A stretch of DNA of 64,000 nt from the NCBI GenBank assembly GCA_008933635.1, contig WBUQ01000001.1, positions 124,001 to 188,000 of the forward strand. The letters run 5' to 3'. The position numbers were made by a program, and so were the translations under genes. Positions 44,599 to 51,953 of the stretch are shown piece after piece (position 1 is the stretch's first letter; every line of letters begins with the position of its first letter). This DNA comes from Desulfobulbaceae bacterium (GTDB taxonomy: Bacteria; Desulfobacterota; Desulfobulbia; Desulfobulbales; Desulfocapsaceae). The notes beneath the pieces are model-generated. The model was not told where the DNA came from. It ran no database searches and saw nothing but the letters and a program-made list of their open reading frames with translations.

Positions 44599-45333
44599 CT
44601 ACAACCCCCTCGGACCTTTCTTCTTCTTCACTTCTACGCCGATTTTCTGGTCAAAATCACCGTCATCTGATCCGGCACTCGTTGCCGTCGGTTCTTCGCA
44701 GCCTGTCTCCCGCATGACAAATTTATAGAACGATTTGAACTCAGGGTTTTCTAGAGCAGTTGCAAGGCCGGTGTATTTTTCACCTTCGCCAGCCTTGATG
44801 CTGCCGGTGGATTGGGTATCAATTTCGCCTTCTTCAAGATCCGCACTTTCGGCCAGATTTATTGTGACCTGCAGACCGGTTTGAGTAACTGTTTGCAACG
44901 TTGTCTTCCATGCTGGTCGGTTGACGCGGTCGCAGAATCGGTTCCATCGGTCCGGGTACACGGATCGAACATGAAGTGCGTATGAAATAGTATAAAAGTT
45001 GGCGTAACCGATGAGTGACAAATCGAGTCCAACTCTGTCCGCCAGATCAGCTGCTATCGCGAGAATGTCCTCGTTCCCGACCCTGACGCTGCCGAAATGA
45101 AATGATAGTGCCGCCGTGAGATAATGCAGCGGCTTTCCAGACATCAGACATTCCATCTCAATCATCGATATCCTCGCCGCAACATCGTTCAATGATGACA
45201 TGATCTCATCCGTGTGCGCCACCTGAAGGTCCCGGTCGGCCAGACGGATTGTCTTTTTCTCCGGCAACCATTGAAAGGCTGAGGCCATTTCAAGGATATG
45301 ATCATATCGTAAATCGAGCATTGTTGTTTTCAT
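44599..45333 (-). CDS. hypothetical protein in the relaxase operon (gene 4)
   Basis: ATG 45333 (MKTTMLDLRYDHILEMASAFQWLPEKKTI) has GAGGAG at ideal spacing, made by the last codons of the preceding gene. The 244-residue protein is soluble, with a helical first half and an acidic, low-complexity C-terminus ending KKKKGPRGL. No domain is recognised. Coupling to the preceding gene suggests a joint role with the relaxase, perhaps as an accessory mobilisation or plasmid-type replication factor; this is inference from position only. Confidence 0.65.
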   Translation of the reverse strand: MKTTMLDLRYDHILEMASAFQWLPEKKTIRLADRDLQVAHTDEIMSSLNDVAARISMIEMECLMSGKPLHYLTAALSFHFGSVRVGNEDILAIAADLADRVGLDLSLIGYANFYTISYALHVRSVYPDRWNRFCDRVNRPAWKTTLQTVTQTGLQVTINLAESADLEEGEIDTQSTGSIKAGEGEKYTGLATALENPEFKSFYKFVMRETGCEEPTATSAGSDDGDFDQKIGVEVKKKKGPRGL

Positions 45334-45337
45334 AGTT

Positions 45338-46057
45338 TCACTCCTCTTCGCCAAAAAATCGCTTGAGCTGTTGATATAATGCCGAATTTTGCAAGACCAT
45401 CAGTTTCGGATCGCTGATAGTTGCCTGCAGATATCGATTTCCTAAACTTTGTATCTCCGACTTCCAGAAAGCAGAATTTTCCCGCATGATCTTGGCTGCC
45501 TCCGCAGGTGTCGGGCGCACATTATCGACCGCATGCCGATGAAGGACATCCAGCGGGATCTGTGTCGGCTGTGTTGATTGTATGAACACCTGGAAAAACC
45601 ACTCCGCCAGCGGATGCTCATGTGCGTGTAACCTTCTGTATGCATTGCGGACCATCTCGGTAACGGCGAATTCAGACAACGACTTCGGACTGCGATCCAC
45701 AGTTTTCAGGCCTGGTGATCTCAGAACCAGCTCCAACCGGAGCACATCGCCAATACGCCATTCTTCCGCGCAGGATGCCACGTCCTGAACCCGGAGGGCG
45801 CACCGGTCACTCAGCAGGGTCTCAAGTCGATCTCGTGCCTCCTTGCCATCCTCATACGGAAACAGGAGACAATGTTGCGCCAGGAGGTGATCCAGAGTGA
45901 CTGACCGTAATTTTGCATGTTGCCTGACGAGAAAATCGACAACCGAGCCACCTAGATCATCCGGCGTTCCAATCTGCTCATGGTCAAGCGGCACCGTAGA
46001 AACTGAATTCCCAATGTCCAGGATACGCAGCGCATCAAATTCAATGCGGTGTCGCAT
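45338..46057 (-). CDS. hypothetical protein in the relaxase operon (gene 3)
   Basis: The 239-residue protein (MRHRIEFDALRILDIGNSVSTVPLDHEQIGTPDDLGGSVVDFLVRQHAKLRSVTLDHLLAQHCLLF) has no recognised domain, no signal peptide and no membrane helix. It begins 1 base after the preceding gene and its last codons form the ribosome site of the next, so it is firmly inside the operon. A conserved function cannot be read. Confidence 0.65.
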   Translation of the reverse strand: MRHRIEFDALRILDIGNSVSTVPLDHEQIGTPDDLGGSVVDFLVRQHAKLRSVTLDHLLAQHCLLFPYEDGKEARDRLETLLSDRCALRVQDVASCAEEWRIGDVLRLELVLRSPGLKTVDRSPKSLSEFAVTEMVRNAYRRLHAHEHPLAEWFFQVFIQSTQPTQIPLDVLHRHAVDNVRPTPAEAAKIMRENSAFWKSEIQSLGNRYLQATISDPKLMVLQNSALYQQLKRFFGEEE

Positions 46058-46058
46058 C

Positions 46059-46382
46059 TTATTTACCCAGTGCTGAGATGATCTTCTCTTGCCGCTTCAT
46101 GTCACGATGCTGCCGGTAACTGTCGGCGGCATTTTTCCATGCTTCTTGGTCGGTTCGCTGCAGGACTTTCCTCAGCTGCGGCGGCGTCACATCAACATCG
46201 TAAAACGCCGCGATGTACTCGCTGAGTTCAGACAATGGGCTCCCGCTGCCGTGCAAGGCCAAAAGGTGCGCCCGCAATTGCCGGTCTTTCAACCGCCGGA
46301 GCGTCGAAATCGATACCTTTGCACTTCGGGAGATATTTTTCAAAATCAAATATTCCTTGAAATTCTGGTCGAATGGTTCCAT
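46059..46382 (-). CDS. hypothetical protein in the relaxase operon (gene 2)
   Basis: The 107-residue basic protein (MEPFDQNFKEYLILKNISRSAKVSISTLRRLKDRQLRAHLLALHG) may contain a small helix-turn-helix (KVSISTLRRLKDRQLRAHLL) and a second one near VTPPQLRKVLQR, so it could be a DNA-binding accessory protein. It overlaps the relaxase end by 37 bases. A relaxosome role is possible by position; not recognised by family. Confidence 0.6.
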   Translation of the reverse strand: MEPFDQNFKEYLILKNISRSAKVSISTLRRLKDRQLRAHLLALHGSGSPLSELSEYIAAFYDVDVTPPQLRKVLQRTDQEAWKNAADSYRQHRDMKRQEKIISALGK

Positions 46383-47263
46383 TTACGGGCCTTTATCAGT
46401 TCTTGTTCTAAATGGTGCTGTGTCAGCGGGATATGAGTTGCGCGGGATTCTCCCGCAGCAGGTTGTTCCTGCGGACGGTCAACGTTCCTTGAGGTGTCTT
46501 TAGAGAGAAGCTGATCCATTGAGTCAAGTGTGTTCAAGACAGCATCGACTGACGACGGTAAACCCATTCTCGCCAGCATTTTCGAAGCCTGTTTTCGGCA
46601 ATATTCTTGGAGTTTGGTACTTGTCGCCACAGATGCCAATGTCATCATAAACCGCGGATTCCGGCGTTGCTCAACAGTGCCCTGCGCCTGTAGCCAGCGA
46701 CGATCTGCGGATGTGATACCGCTCGGAGTGCCCGCGTCTACGGTATACCCGTAACCGGTCAACTCCCTGGTGACGGTGGTCTTCATCTGTTGGGTTATAT
46801 TGAGCCGGAATTGTTCTTGGATGGCTCCGTAACCTCCGTTCCTATAGGAGAACAACCCTTGCAGGTGCAAATGTTCTTTGCCTCGGTTCGATGTTCGGTG
46901 CAGAACCATGGACACCGGCAAGTGACGCGGAATGTCGTGGAGAACGGCTTTTGCAAGGTTATGGATTTGATCGGCGGAGAGATCATTGGGAAGATTGATG
47001 ACGAACTGGCGCGCCGTCACCCGCGCATTATGGCGAACCATGCCGTCGGGATTCTGGCGCTCTTCGAGGAATTCTTGGTAGATTCCTCGCCAGTGCGCAA
47101 CCAATGCGTGATGATCGGTCTTGCAGGCTTTCGGTATGGATTTTGTCCAAACGCATGCCTTCTCGCCCGCATCCAGCTGGTGGCCGTCGATCAGATACGA
47201 AACATGCGCAGATGGGTCTCCGGTCATGCTGACGTGATTGACCCAGAGTTTCGCAATCGGCAT
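46346..47263 (-). CDS. putative MobA/MobL-like relaxase
   Basis: The 305-residue protein reads VTARQFVINLPNDLSADQIHNLAKAVLHDIPRHLPVSMVLHRTSNRGKEHLHLQGLFSYRNGGYG. The phrase order (fertile strand, alpha helix, strand, then NxGKEHLHLQ with two histidines) resembles the HUH nicking core of MobA/MobL relaxases, which cut oriT and carry DNA into a recipient. The tyrosine is not securely placed. It heads a four-gene operon and an inverted repeat suitable for oriT lies just upstream. Confidence 0.6.
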   Translation of the reverse strand: MPIAKLWVNHVSMTGDPSAHVSYLIDGHQLDAGEKACVWTKSIPKACKTDHHALVAHWRGIYQEFLEERQNPDGMVRHNARVTARQFVINLPNDLSADQIHNLAKAVLHDIPRHLPVSMVLHRTSNRGKEHLHLQGLFSYRNGGYGAIQEQFRLNITQQMKTTVTRELTGYGYTVDAGTPSGITSADRRWLQAQGTVEQRRNPRFMMTLASVATSTKLQEYCRKQASKMLARMGLPSSVDAVLNTLDSMDQLLSKDTSRNVDRPQEQPAAGESRATHIPLTQHHLEQELIKARKWNHSTRISRNI

Positions 47264-47358
47264 AGTTTTGGCCTCCGGTGGCTAATGAGAAGCAGTTGAG
47301 CTCAGCTCAGGCCCTTACAGGTACGTTCCGTTACCTGGTAAGTGCCAACCGACCGATC

Positions 47359-47384
47359 AGGGTTTTCCAGAGGTGTAAAACCCT
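47359..47384. promoter_or_regulatory. inverted repeat upstream of the relaxase (candidate oriT)
   Basis: AGGGTTTT and AAAACCCT flank 10 bases, about 96-121 bases upstream of the putative relaxase start. Origin-of-transfer sites commonly lie here and contain such hairpins with a nick a few bases outside. It could also be an operator. Confidence 0.4.
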
Positions 47385-47510
47385 TTGGAAGATTTGGTCG
47401 CCAGTATTTCAGCGGCCTGAAATGTAATATCAAGAGGTGGAGCTGAGGAGAGAGCAATCAGGACCTGCAGCCAACAACAAAGATGGCTGCAGGTGGGTGG
47501 GTGTTATCGA

Positions 47511-47846
47511 TTAAATTTCACGCATTGTTTTGAAAATCTCTTGCACGTTGATATCCTGAGAAATTCTCTGGCCGGTTGTTTGACGGCCCCAAATAGTGCC
47601 GAACGGCGTTTCAACGATAATTTCACCGGCTTGTTTTGCAGCATGCGCGAAACCGTCGGTAATCAGCCACCATTCATAAACCATGATTTCGTCATCGGCA
47701 TAGTCATCGTCTAGGGCGGCCCCTCTTGTAGCCTCAGCAATAGCATCAGCAACAAAGGTTTGATCCTCCAGTTCACGCATCATCTGGCGGGACATGTTGT
47801 AGAGGATGTGAGTATTCACCGCTGTGTCCAGTTTTTCATCATTCAT
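47511..47846 (-). CDS. hypothetical protein (111 aa) with a broken paralogue nearby
   Basis: ATG 47846 (MNDEKLDTAVNTHILYNMSRQMMRELEDQTFVADAIAEA) follows GGAGACGGTCAAC; the ORF track start is 5 codons earlier. The C-terminal half, AGEIIVETPFGTIWGRQTTGQRISQDINVQEIFKTMREI, is repeated in a damaged form at 48392. The two copies show that this is a real, duplicated coding family of the accessory region. Soluble, acidic and not recognised. Confidence 0.7.
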   Translation of the reverse strand: MNDEKLDTAVNTHILYNMSRQMMRELEDQTFVADAIAEATRGAALDDDYADDEIMVYEWWLITDGFAHAAKQAGEIIVETPFGTIWGRQTTGQRISQDINVQEIFKTMREI

Positions 47847-48135
47847 GTTGACCGTCTCCATTGAAGGTACTTTCTGTTCTTGATTCTCCGAGCGGAGAAC
47901 GTCCGCACGGTCATTGCTTATAGGATCTGATAAGGAGAAGATCGGCCCCGGAGATAATGTGCGATTTTTTTTTAAGGTATAAACCTTATAAAAAAATGGA
48001 TTTTATTATGTGATAACAAGCATATATATGCATGTTTGGCTGTACGTTCTGGCGAGGGCATTTATACTGCGATTGAATGATTAATTAGGTCGTTAATTAT
48101 TGAAATTGCAGGATAAACACCAAATGGAGAGATCG

Positions 48136-48324
48136 ATGAAATCGTCAGAAAAGAACCGCTATAAACCTGTAGATGAATTGCGCCAGTTACTCGGAAATCT
48201 GGAGAATCAGAAGTTTGTACTCGACTGTGGGCATCATGTAACTTTCAATGAGGTGCTCGGAAATAACGTGACAATCTTGAATGGTAAATCGCTGCGGATA
48301 ATTTGTTCGCTATGCGGATATTGA
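48136..48324 (+). CDS. small protein with possible zinc-binding cysteines
   Basis: ATG 48136 (MKSSEKNRYKPVDELRQLLGNLENQKFVLDCGHHVTFNEVLGNNVTILNGKSLRIICSLCGY) follows GGAGAGATCG. The DCGHHVTF and CSLCGY ends give four likely metal ligands. Related small proteins (DCGHHvTFhepLGNNvTI) turn up on accessory elements; their role is unknown. It lies between the 111-residue gene and its broken copy. Confidence 0.65.
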   Translation: MKSSEKNRYKPVDELRQLLGNLENQKFVLDCGHHVTFNEVLGNNVTILNGKSLRIICSLCGY

Positions 48325-48391
48325 GATAAAGTTGACGGATATGCCACCCGCACTCGAAGGTACGGGTGGCATATCTACCGGATTGTTGTGG

Positions 48392-48567
48392 TTAAATCGC
48401 TCCCATGTTTTTCAAAATAGCCTGAACGTTAAGATCCTGTGCTACCCCTTGCATGCAGGTCTGTCGGCCCCAGATTGTGCCAAACGGTGTTTCAATGATG
48501 ATCTCACCGGCGGCTTTGGCGGCGTCAGCAAATGCATCACATCAGACACAATCCACCATTGATTCAA
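48392..48567 (-). pseudogene. truncated, frameshifted copy of the 111-aa gene
   Basis: The minus-strand frame ends ADAAKAAGEIIIETPFGTIWGRQTCMQGVAQDLNVQAILKNMGAI, matching AGEIIVETPFGTIWGRQTTGQRISQDINVQEIFKTMREI of the gene at 47511. Upstream, QWWIVSD occurs in another frame, so at least one indel disrupted it, and the N-terminus is missing. It is a decayed tandem duplicate. Confidence 0.75.
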
Positions 48568-48667
48568 CAAAATATGAAGATAGTTTCGCGCGCCGATCCA
48601 ATTTCTGTTTCCGAGCACATCTTTTCATTATCCACCATAAAGATTAATTCCAATTTATGGAGGAACT

Positions 48668-49297
48668 ATGGGTACGAGAAATATGACATGTGTAACGCTG
48701 GACGGTGAGTTTAAGGTAGCGCAATACGGCCAATGTGATGGCTATCCAAGCTATACAGGTATTCGAATATTGCGATTTTTTCGAGATACTGATCTTGATA
48801 AGCTCAAGAATGCAGTTTCACGGTTGAGATTTATGACCGAGGAAGAGCTAGAACGATTCTACATCGAGGAGGAAACCTACTCTAAGCAGCTGACACCGGA
48901 GCAATACGATCTGATACGGAGAGAAAATCAGGATCGTTGCTGTAATTCTGCTGAGATTCTTGACCAGCAATATTTGGAAAGACCTTTTGTTCAGATCAAT
49001 CGTGACCTCGGTTGGAAAATTCTAAAATACGTCATGGGCTCAGACGTGCAGCCACTAATCAATGACATTAAATTCGCTGGAAATTCACTGTCCTGCGAAT
49101 GGGCCTATGTTGTTGATTTGGACAACGGTCGATTTGAAATCTTCAAAGGATTGAACAAGGAACCGCTGGCTGAAGATGAACGTTTCTATTCATTCGAGGG
49201 GTACAAGGAGTTCGCGCCGGTCAAGCTGGTTGTCGCTTTTGATCTGAGCGATCTGCCAACCGAAGAGCATTTCCTGGAATGTTGTCCTGACGCGTGA
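48668..49297 (+). CDS. conserved hypothetical protein (209 aa)
   Basis: The protein begins MGTRNMTCVTLDGEFKVAQYGQCDGYPSYTGIRILRFFRD, a start seen in an uncharacterised family common in phages and mobile elements (MGTRNLTxVxxDGxYKVAQYGQWDGYP). GGAGGAACT precedes the ATG. It is cytoplasmic with no recognised catalytic motif. A perfect hairpin follows the stop. Family resemblance is reported from recognition of the opening motif. Confidence 0.75.
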   Translation: MGTRNMTCVTLDGEFKVAQYGQCDGYPSYTGIRILRFFRDTDLDKLKNAVSRLRFMTEEELERFYIEEETYSKQLTPEQYDLIRRENQDRCCNSAEILDQQYLERPFVQINRDLGWKILKYVMGSDVQPLINDIKFAGNSLSCEWAYVVDLDNGRFEIFKGLNKEPLAEDERFYSFEGYKEFAPVKLVVAFDLSDLPTEEHFLECCPDA

Positions 49298-49313
49298 GCC
49301 AAGATGCCAATCT

Positions 49314-49340
49314 ATCCGAGTCGCTCTGAGCGACTCGGAT
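49314..49340. terminator. hairpin after the 209-aa gene
   Basis: ATCCGAGTCGCTC and GAGCGACTCGGAT are perfect inverted arms of 13 bases around a single base, so the usable stem is about 11 pairs. A weak T-rich stretch (TTCCTGTCAATTTCC) follows on the plus strand, so termination is possible but not certain. Confidence 0.55.
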
Positions 49341-49797
49341 TCCTGTCAATTTCCTGATTCTCTCCTGTTTCATTTCTCTATTGCGATATCCATTGAACGA
49401 TTATTGAAGATGTTCAGATGGTGTGGCGTTCTTGTCTTTTGATATGATGAGATAAATCTATCTGCATATCTTGCTCTTTATTAAAACGTGAATACGCTAA
49501 ACTGGGAATCACCACTAGCTGAAATCTCATAAGCGGCACACCAAGCGACAATCCTACCGGCTGGGGATCGTGTGATGTTCTGCGAACGGTATCCGGCTAT
49601 CTGCTGGGCATGGTTATGCTGGGCATGGTTATGCTGAGAGTGGAGAGGTGCGACCTGCGGGTATCAATGTGTAGCTGTTGCACTAAATATATCATAGTTT
49701 CGATAGTCTGAAAAATATCATTAAAACAGATATATGAAGAAATTTATAGTTGAACATTTATTAGTAACGTTCATTAGAAAAATTTCGAAGTTTGTAT
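49341..49797. other. gene-poor region with a 15-base tandem duplication
   Basis: The region is AT-rich and carries no supported gene. TGCTGGGCATGGTTA occurs twice in tandem at 49602-49631 and is followed by a third partial copy, TGCTGAG. It separates the accessory genes from the 3-prime end of the defence operon. Confidence 0.5.
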
Positions 49798-51876
49798 CTA
49801 TTGATTGGCCTGCATGTCATCGAGAAATTCCGATGGAAGATCTCCGCTTGTCACGAGTAGGTGATCCCGAGCACGTGTACAGGCAACATATAACAAATGC
49901 CGCTCTGTGTTGTAGATCTCCTCAAGATCTGTATTATCTGACACTGTCTCGATGCGTTCTTGCAAGGGAATGATTTCATCATCACATGCCATCACTACGA
50001 CCGCGCAGAATTCAAGACCTTTGGCGAGATGCATGGTTGAGATGGAGACATGATCAGCACGTGTTTCCACATGCTCATCTAGAATCACAGGGGAGAGACC
50101 AGCGGCAGTTACAGCCGCTTTCGCTCGCTCGATCTCTTTTTCAGATCTCACGAAGATGCCGATTTCATGTGGCTTGATACCTTTTGCAACATGGTCTAAA
50201 AGCCATTTGCTGACGGTTTCGATTTCATCTTTAGGGCTTGAATGAGCCTTGATAATCGGCTCTGGTCCGTTAAATGCTGAAACTGTGCCAAGGCGTTCTT
50301 CGACTACTCCGTCAACATCAGCCAATTCAGGATCTAAAAGGCGGTCAGCCTGCATTCTTATCTGATGAGACGTTCGGTAGTTTATCCTCAGTGACTTGGA
50401 CCGACCACGGATGTCTACTCCTAAAGATTTCCAGGAGAATGGCTGCTGAAAGATACGCTGGCCGAGATCACCGGCAAAAAAGAGTGCATCTTGACGTTTC
50501 TTGGTGAATACCGAAAGAAACCGCAGCTGTTGCACGCTGATGTCTTGTGCTTCATCTATGACGCAAAAGTCAAATGGAAGATTCTCAATCTCGCTATACC
50601 GGGTTGCCAGTGCGCTGAAGATTCCAGAATGAGTCACGAGGTCATCGGTTTGTAGGGCCGATTGAACCTGCTCGAAGATCGACCAGAGAGTTTTTCTCTG
50701 CTGCTCTGGCAGACGGGTTTTACGGCCTAAACGCGCAACATCTCGATATGCTTCCCAAGTATTGAGCTGCCAAGTATCAACAACCTGTTGCCATTCAGTT
50801 TCGAGAAAACGCTGGCTGAATCCACAGCCCTCAGTTTGAGCCGCAGCTTTTGCAAGTAACTGGCGGATTCTTTCATAAGAGACGAGCCGAGGTTTGCCGA
50901 ATTGAGCAGTATATAGCCTCAGAGCAAGAGCATCCATGGCATGAACGTCAATCCGTTCACCGAGTCGGGGTTCAGCTCCTATTAATCGCCGCAACTTTGT
51001 TCGCAGAGCATTGGCTAAAGCATCGGAAAAAGTTGTGAGCAGAATCCGACATTCGGGGTACTGTCGAGCAAGAAATACAGCACGATGGAGCGCAACAATG
51101 GTTTTTCCAGTACCTGCAGAACCGGAAACTCTTGCGGGACCATTGTATTCACGTTCGACCAATTGACGTTGAGCAGGATGGAGAAAGATAGTCCATTTCT
51201 CCCAAGGATATTCAAGAGCCTGCTGCAGCTCTTCAACATCCTTCATCACTCGGAATCGGCGCTGTGCATCGGGGTGATCAAACGGGCTCGTTCCAGGAAC
51301 GACCGGCGATGGCAACTGCGGTTTTACACCGACGGCAAGATTTAGAAGGGCTTCAGCCGCTTCTGCCGGAAGATGATCGACCAATTCGAGAATTGTATCC
51401 TCATCTGCAGCCAATACGTCGTTGATCCATTCTTCAGGAACGCCGTATCCCAAAAGAGTTTCCGCTGAATAGTAGGAGAAGAGCGCTGGTTTAATTGGCG
51501 GTTCATCTGCTGCCTCAACATATCTACGAACAACTACCTCTTCGATTCTTTCGCGGATCTCAACAAGCTGGGCAGCGCCGGTCTTTGGATGAATTTCAAG
51601 TTTGCGACGTTCGGCCCATTGATAAGCCTTGTCGTGGTGATCTACATAGCAAAGCAATAAGCTTGAGTCAGATTGGTGGACGATCATCCTGAGGTCACCA
51701 CTTACACGCACTGACCAAAAATTTCTGTCTTTGACGTTATCAAGACGATGGAATTTCATGCCGGGGTTGGCAGGATTGAGTTGCAGATCAAAGGCGGTTG
51801 TCTTTACGATCTTCTGCTCTTCGCTGGTCAGCCGAGTGAGGCTGGCTGTGAATGTGTCAGCTATACGGAAGTTCAT
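49798..51876 (-). CDS. RelE-like domain fused to UvrD/Rep-type helicase
   Basis: Residues 1-95 (LNPANPGMKFHRLDNVKDRNFWSVRVSGDLRMIVHQSDSSLLLCYVDHHDKAYQWAERRKLE) have the RelE-toxin fold pattern with the DHHDKAYQWAERR ending. Then a superfamily 1 helicase: Walker A GSAGTGKTIVALH, DEAQD in FCVIDEAQDIS, LRINYRTSHQIR, STMHLAKGLEFCAVVV and YVACTRARDHLL. It lies 77 bases after HerA and is the last gene of the defence operon. Fused RelE-like/UvrD proteins are known but rarely characterised; the RelE part may cleave RNA or sense the ribosome. The domain fusion is clear from the sequence. Confidence 0.9.
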   Translation of the reverse strand: MNFRIADTFTASLTRLTSEEQKIVKTTAFDLQLNPANPGMKFHRLDNVKDRNFWSVRVSGDLRMIVHQSDSSLLLCYVDHHDKAYQWAERRKLEIHPKTGAAQLVEIRERIEEVVVRRYVEAADEPPIKPALFSYYSAETLLGYGVPEEWINDVLAADEDTILELVDHLPAEAAEALLNLAVGVKPQLPSPVVPGTSPFDHPDAQRRFRVMKDVEELQQALEYPWEKWTIFLHPAQRQLVEREYNGPARVSGSAGTGKTIVALHRAVFLARQYPECRILLTTFSDALANALRTKLRRLIGAEPRLGERIDVHAMDALALRLYTAQFGKPRLVSYERIRQLLAKAAAQTEGCGFSQRFLETEWQQVVDTWQLNTWEAYRDVARLGRKTRLPEQQRKTLWSIFEQVQSALQTDDLVTHSGIFSALATRYSEIENLPFDFCVIDEAQDISVQQLRFLSVFTKKRQDALFFAGDLGQRIFQQPFSWKSLGVDIRGRSKSLRINYRTSHQIRMQADRLLDPELADVDGVVEERLGTVSAFNGPEPIIKAHSSPKDEIETVSKWLLDHVAKGIKPHEIGIFVRSEKEIERAKAAVTAAGLSPVILDEHVETRADHVSISTMHLAKGLEFCAVVVMACDDEIIPLQERIETVSDNTDLEEIYNTERHLLYVACTRARDHLLVTSGDLPSEFLDDMQANQ

Positions 51877-51953
51877 TTCATTTCTTAAGTCACATCACTC
51901 ATAGTTGAGATGAGCATGCGGTAAGTTATTGATCAGAATCACGTTATTTAGAA

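Noticed and set aside
49602-49631. Tandem repeat TGCTGGGCATGGTTA considered as a CRISPR or regulatory array
   Set aside because: Only two units with no spacers, so it is a simple duplication. No CRISPR array was seen in the window.
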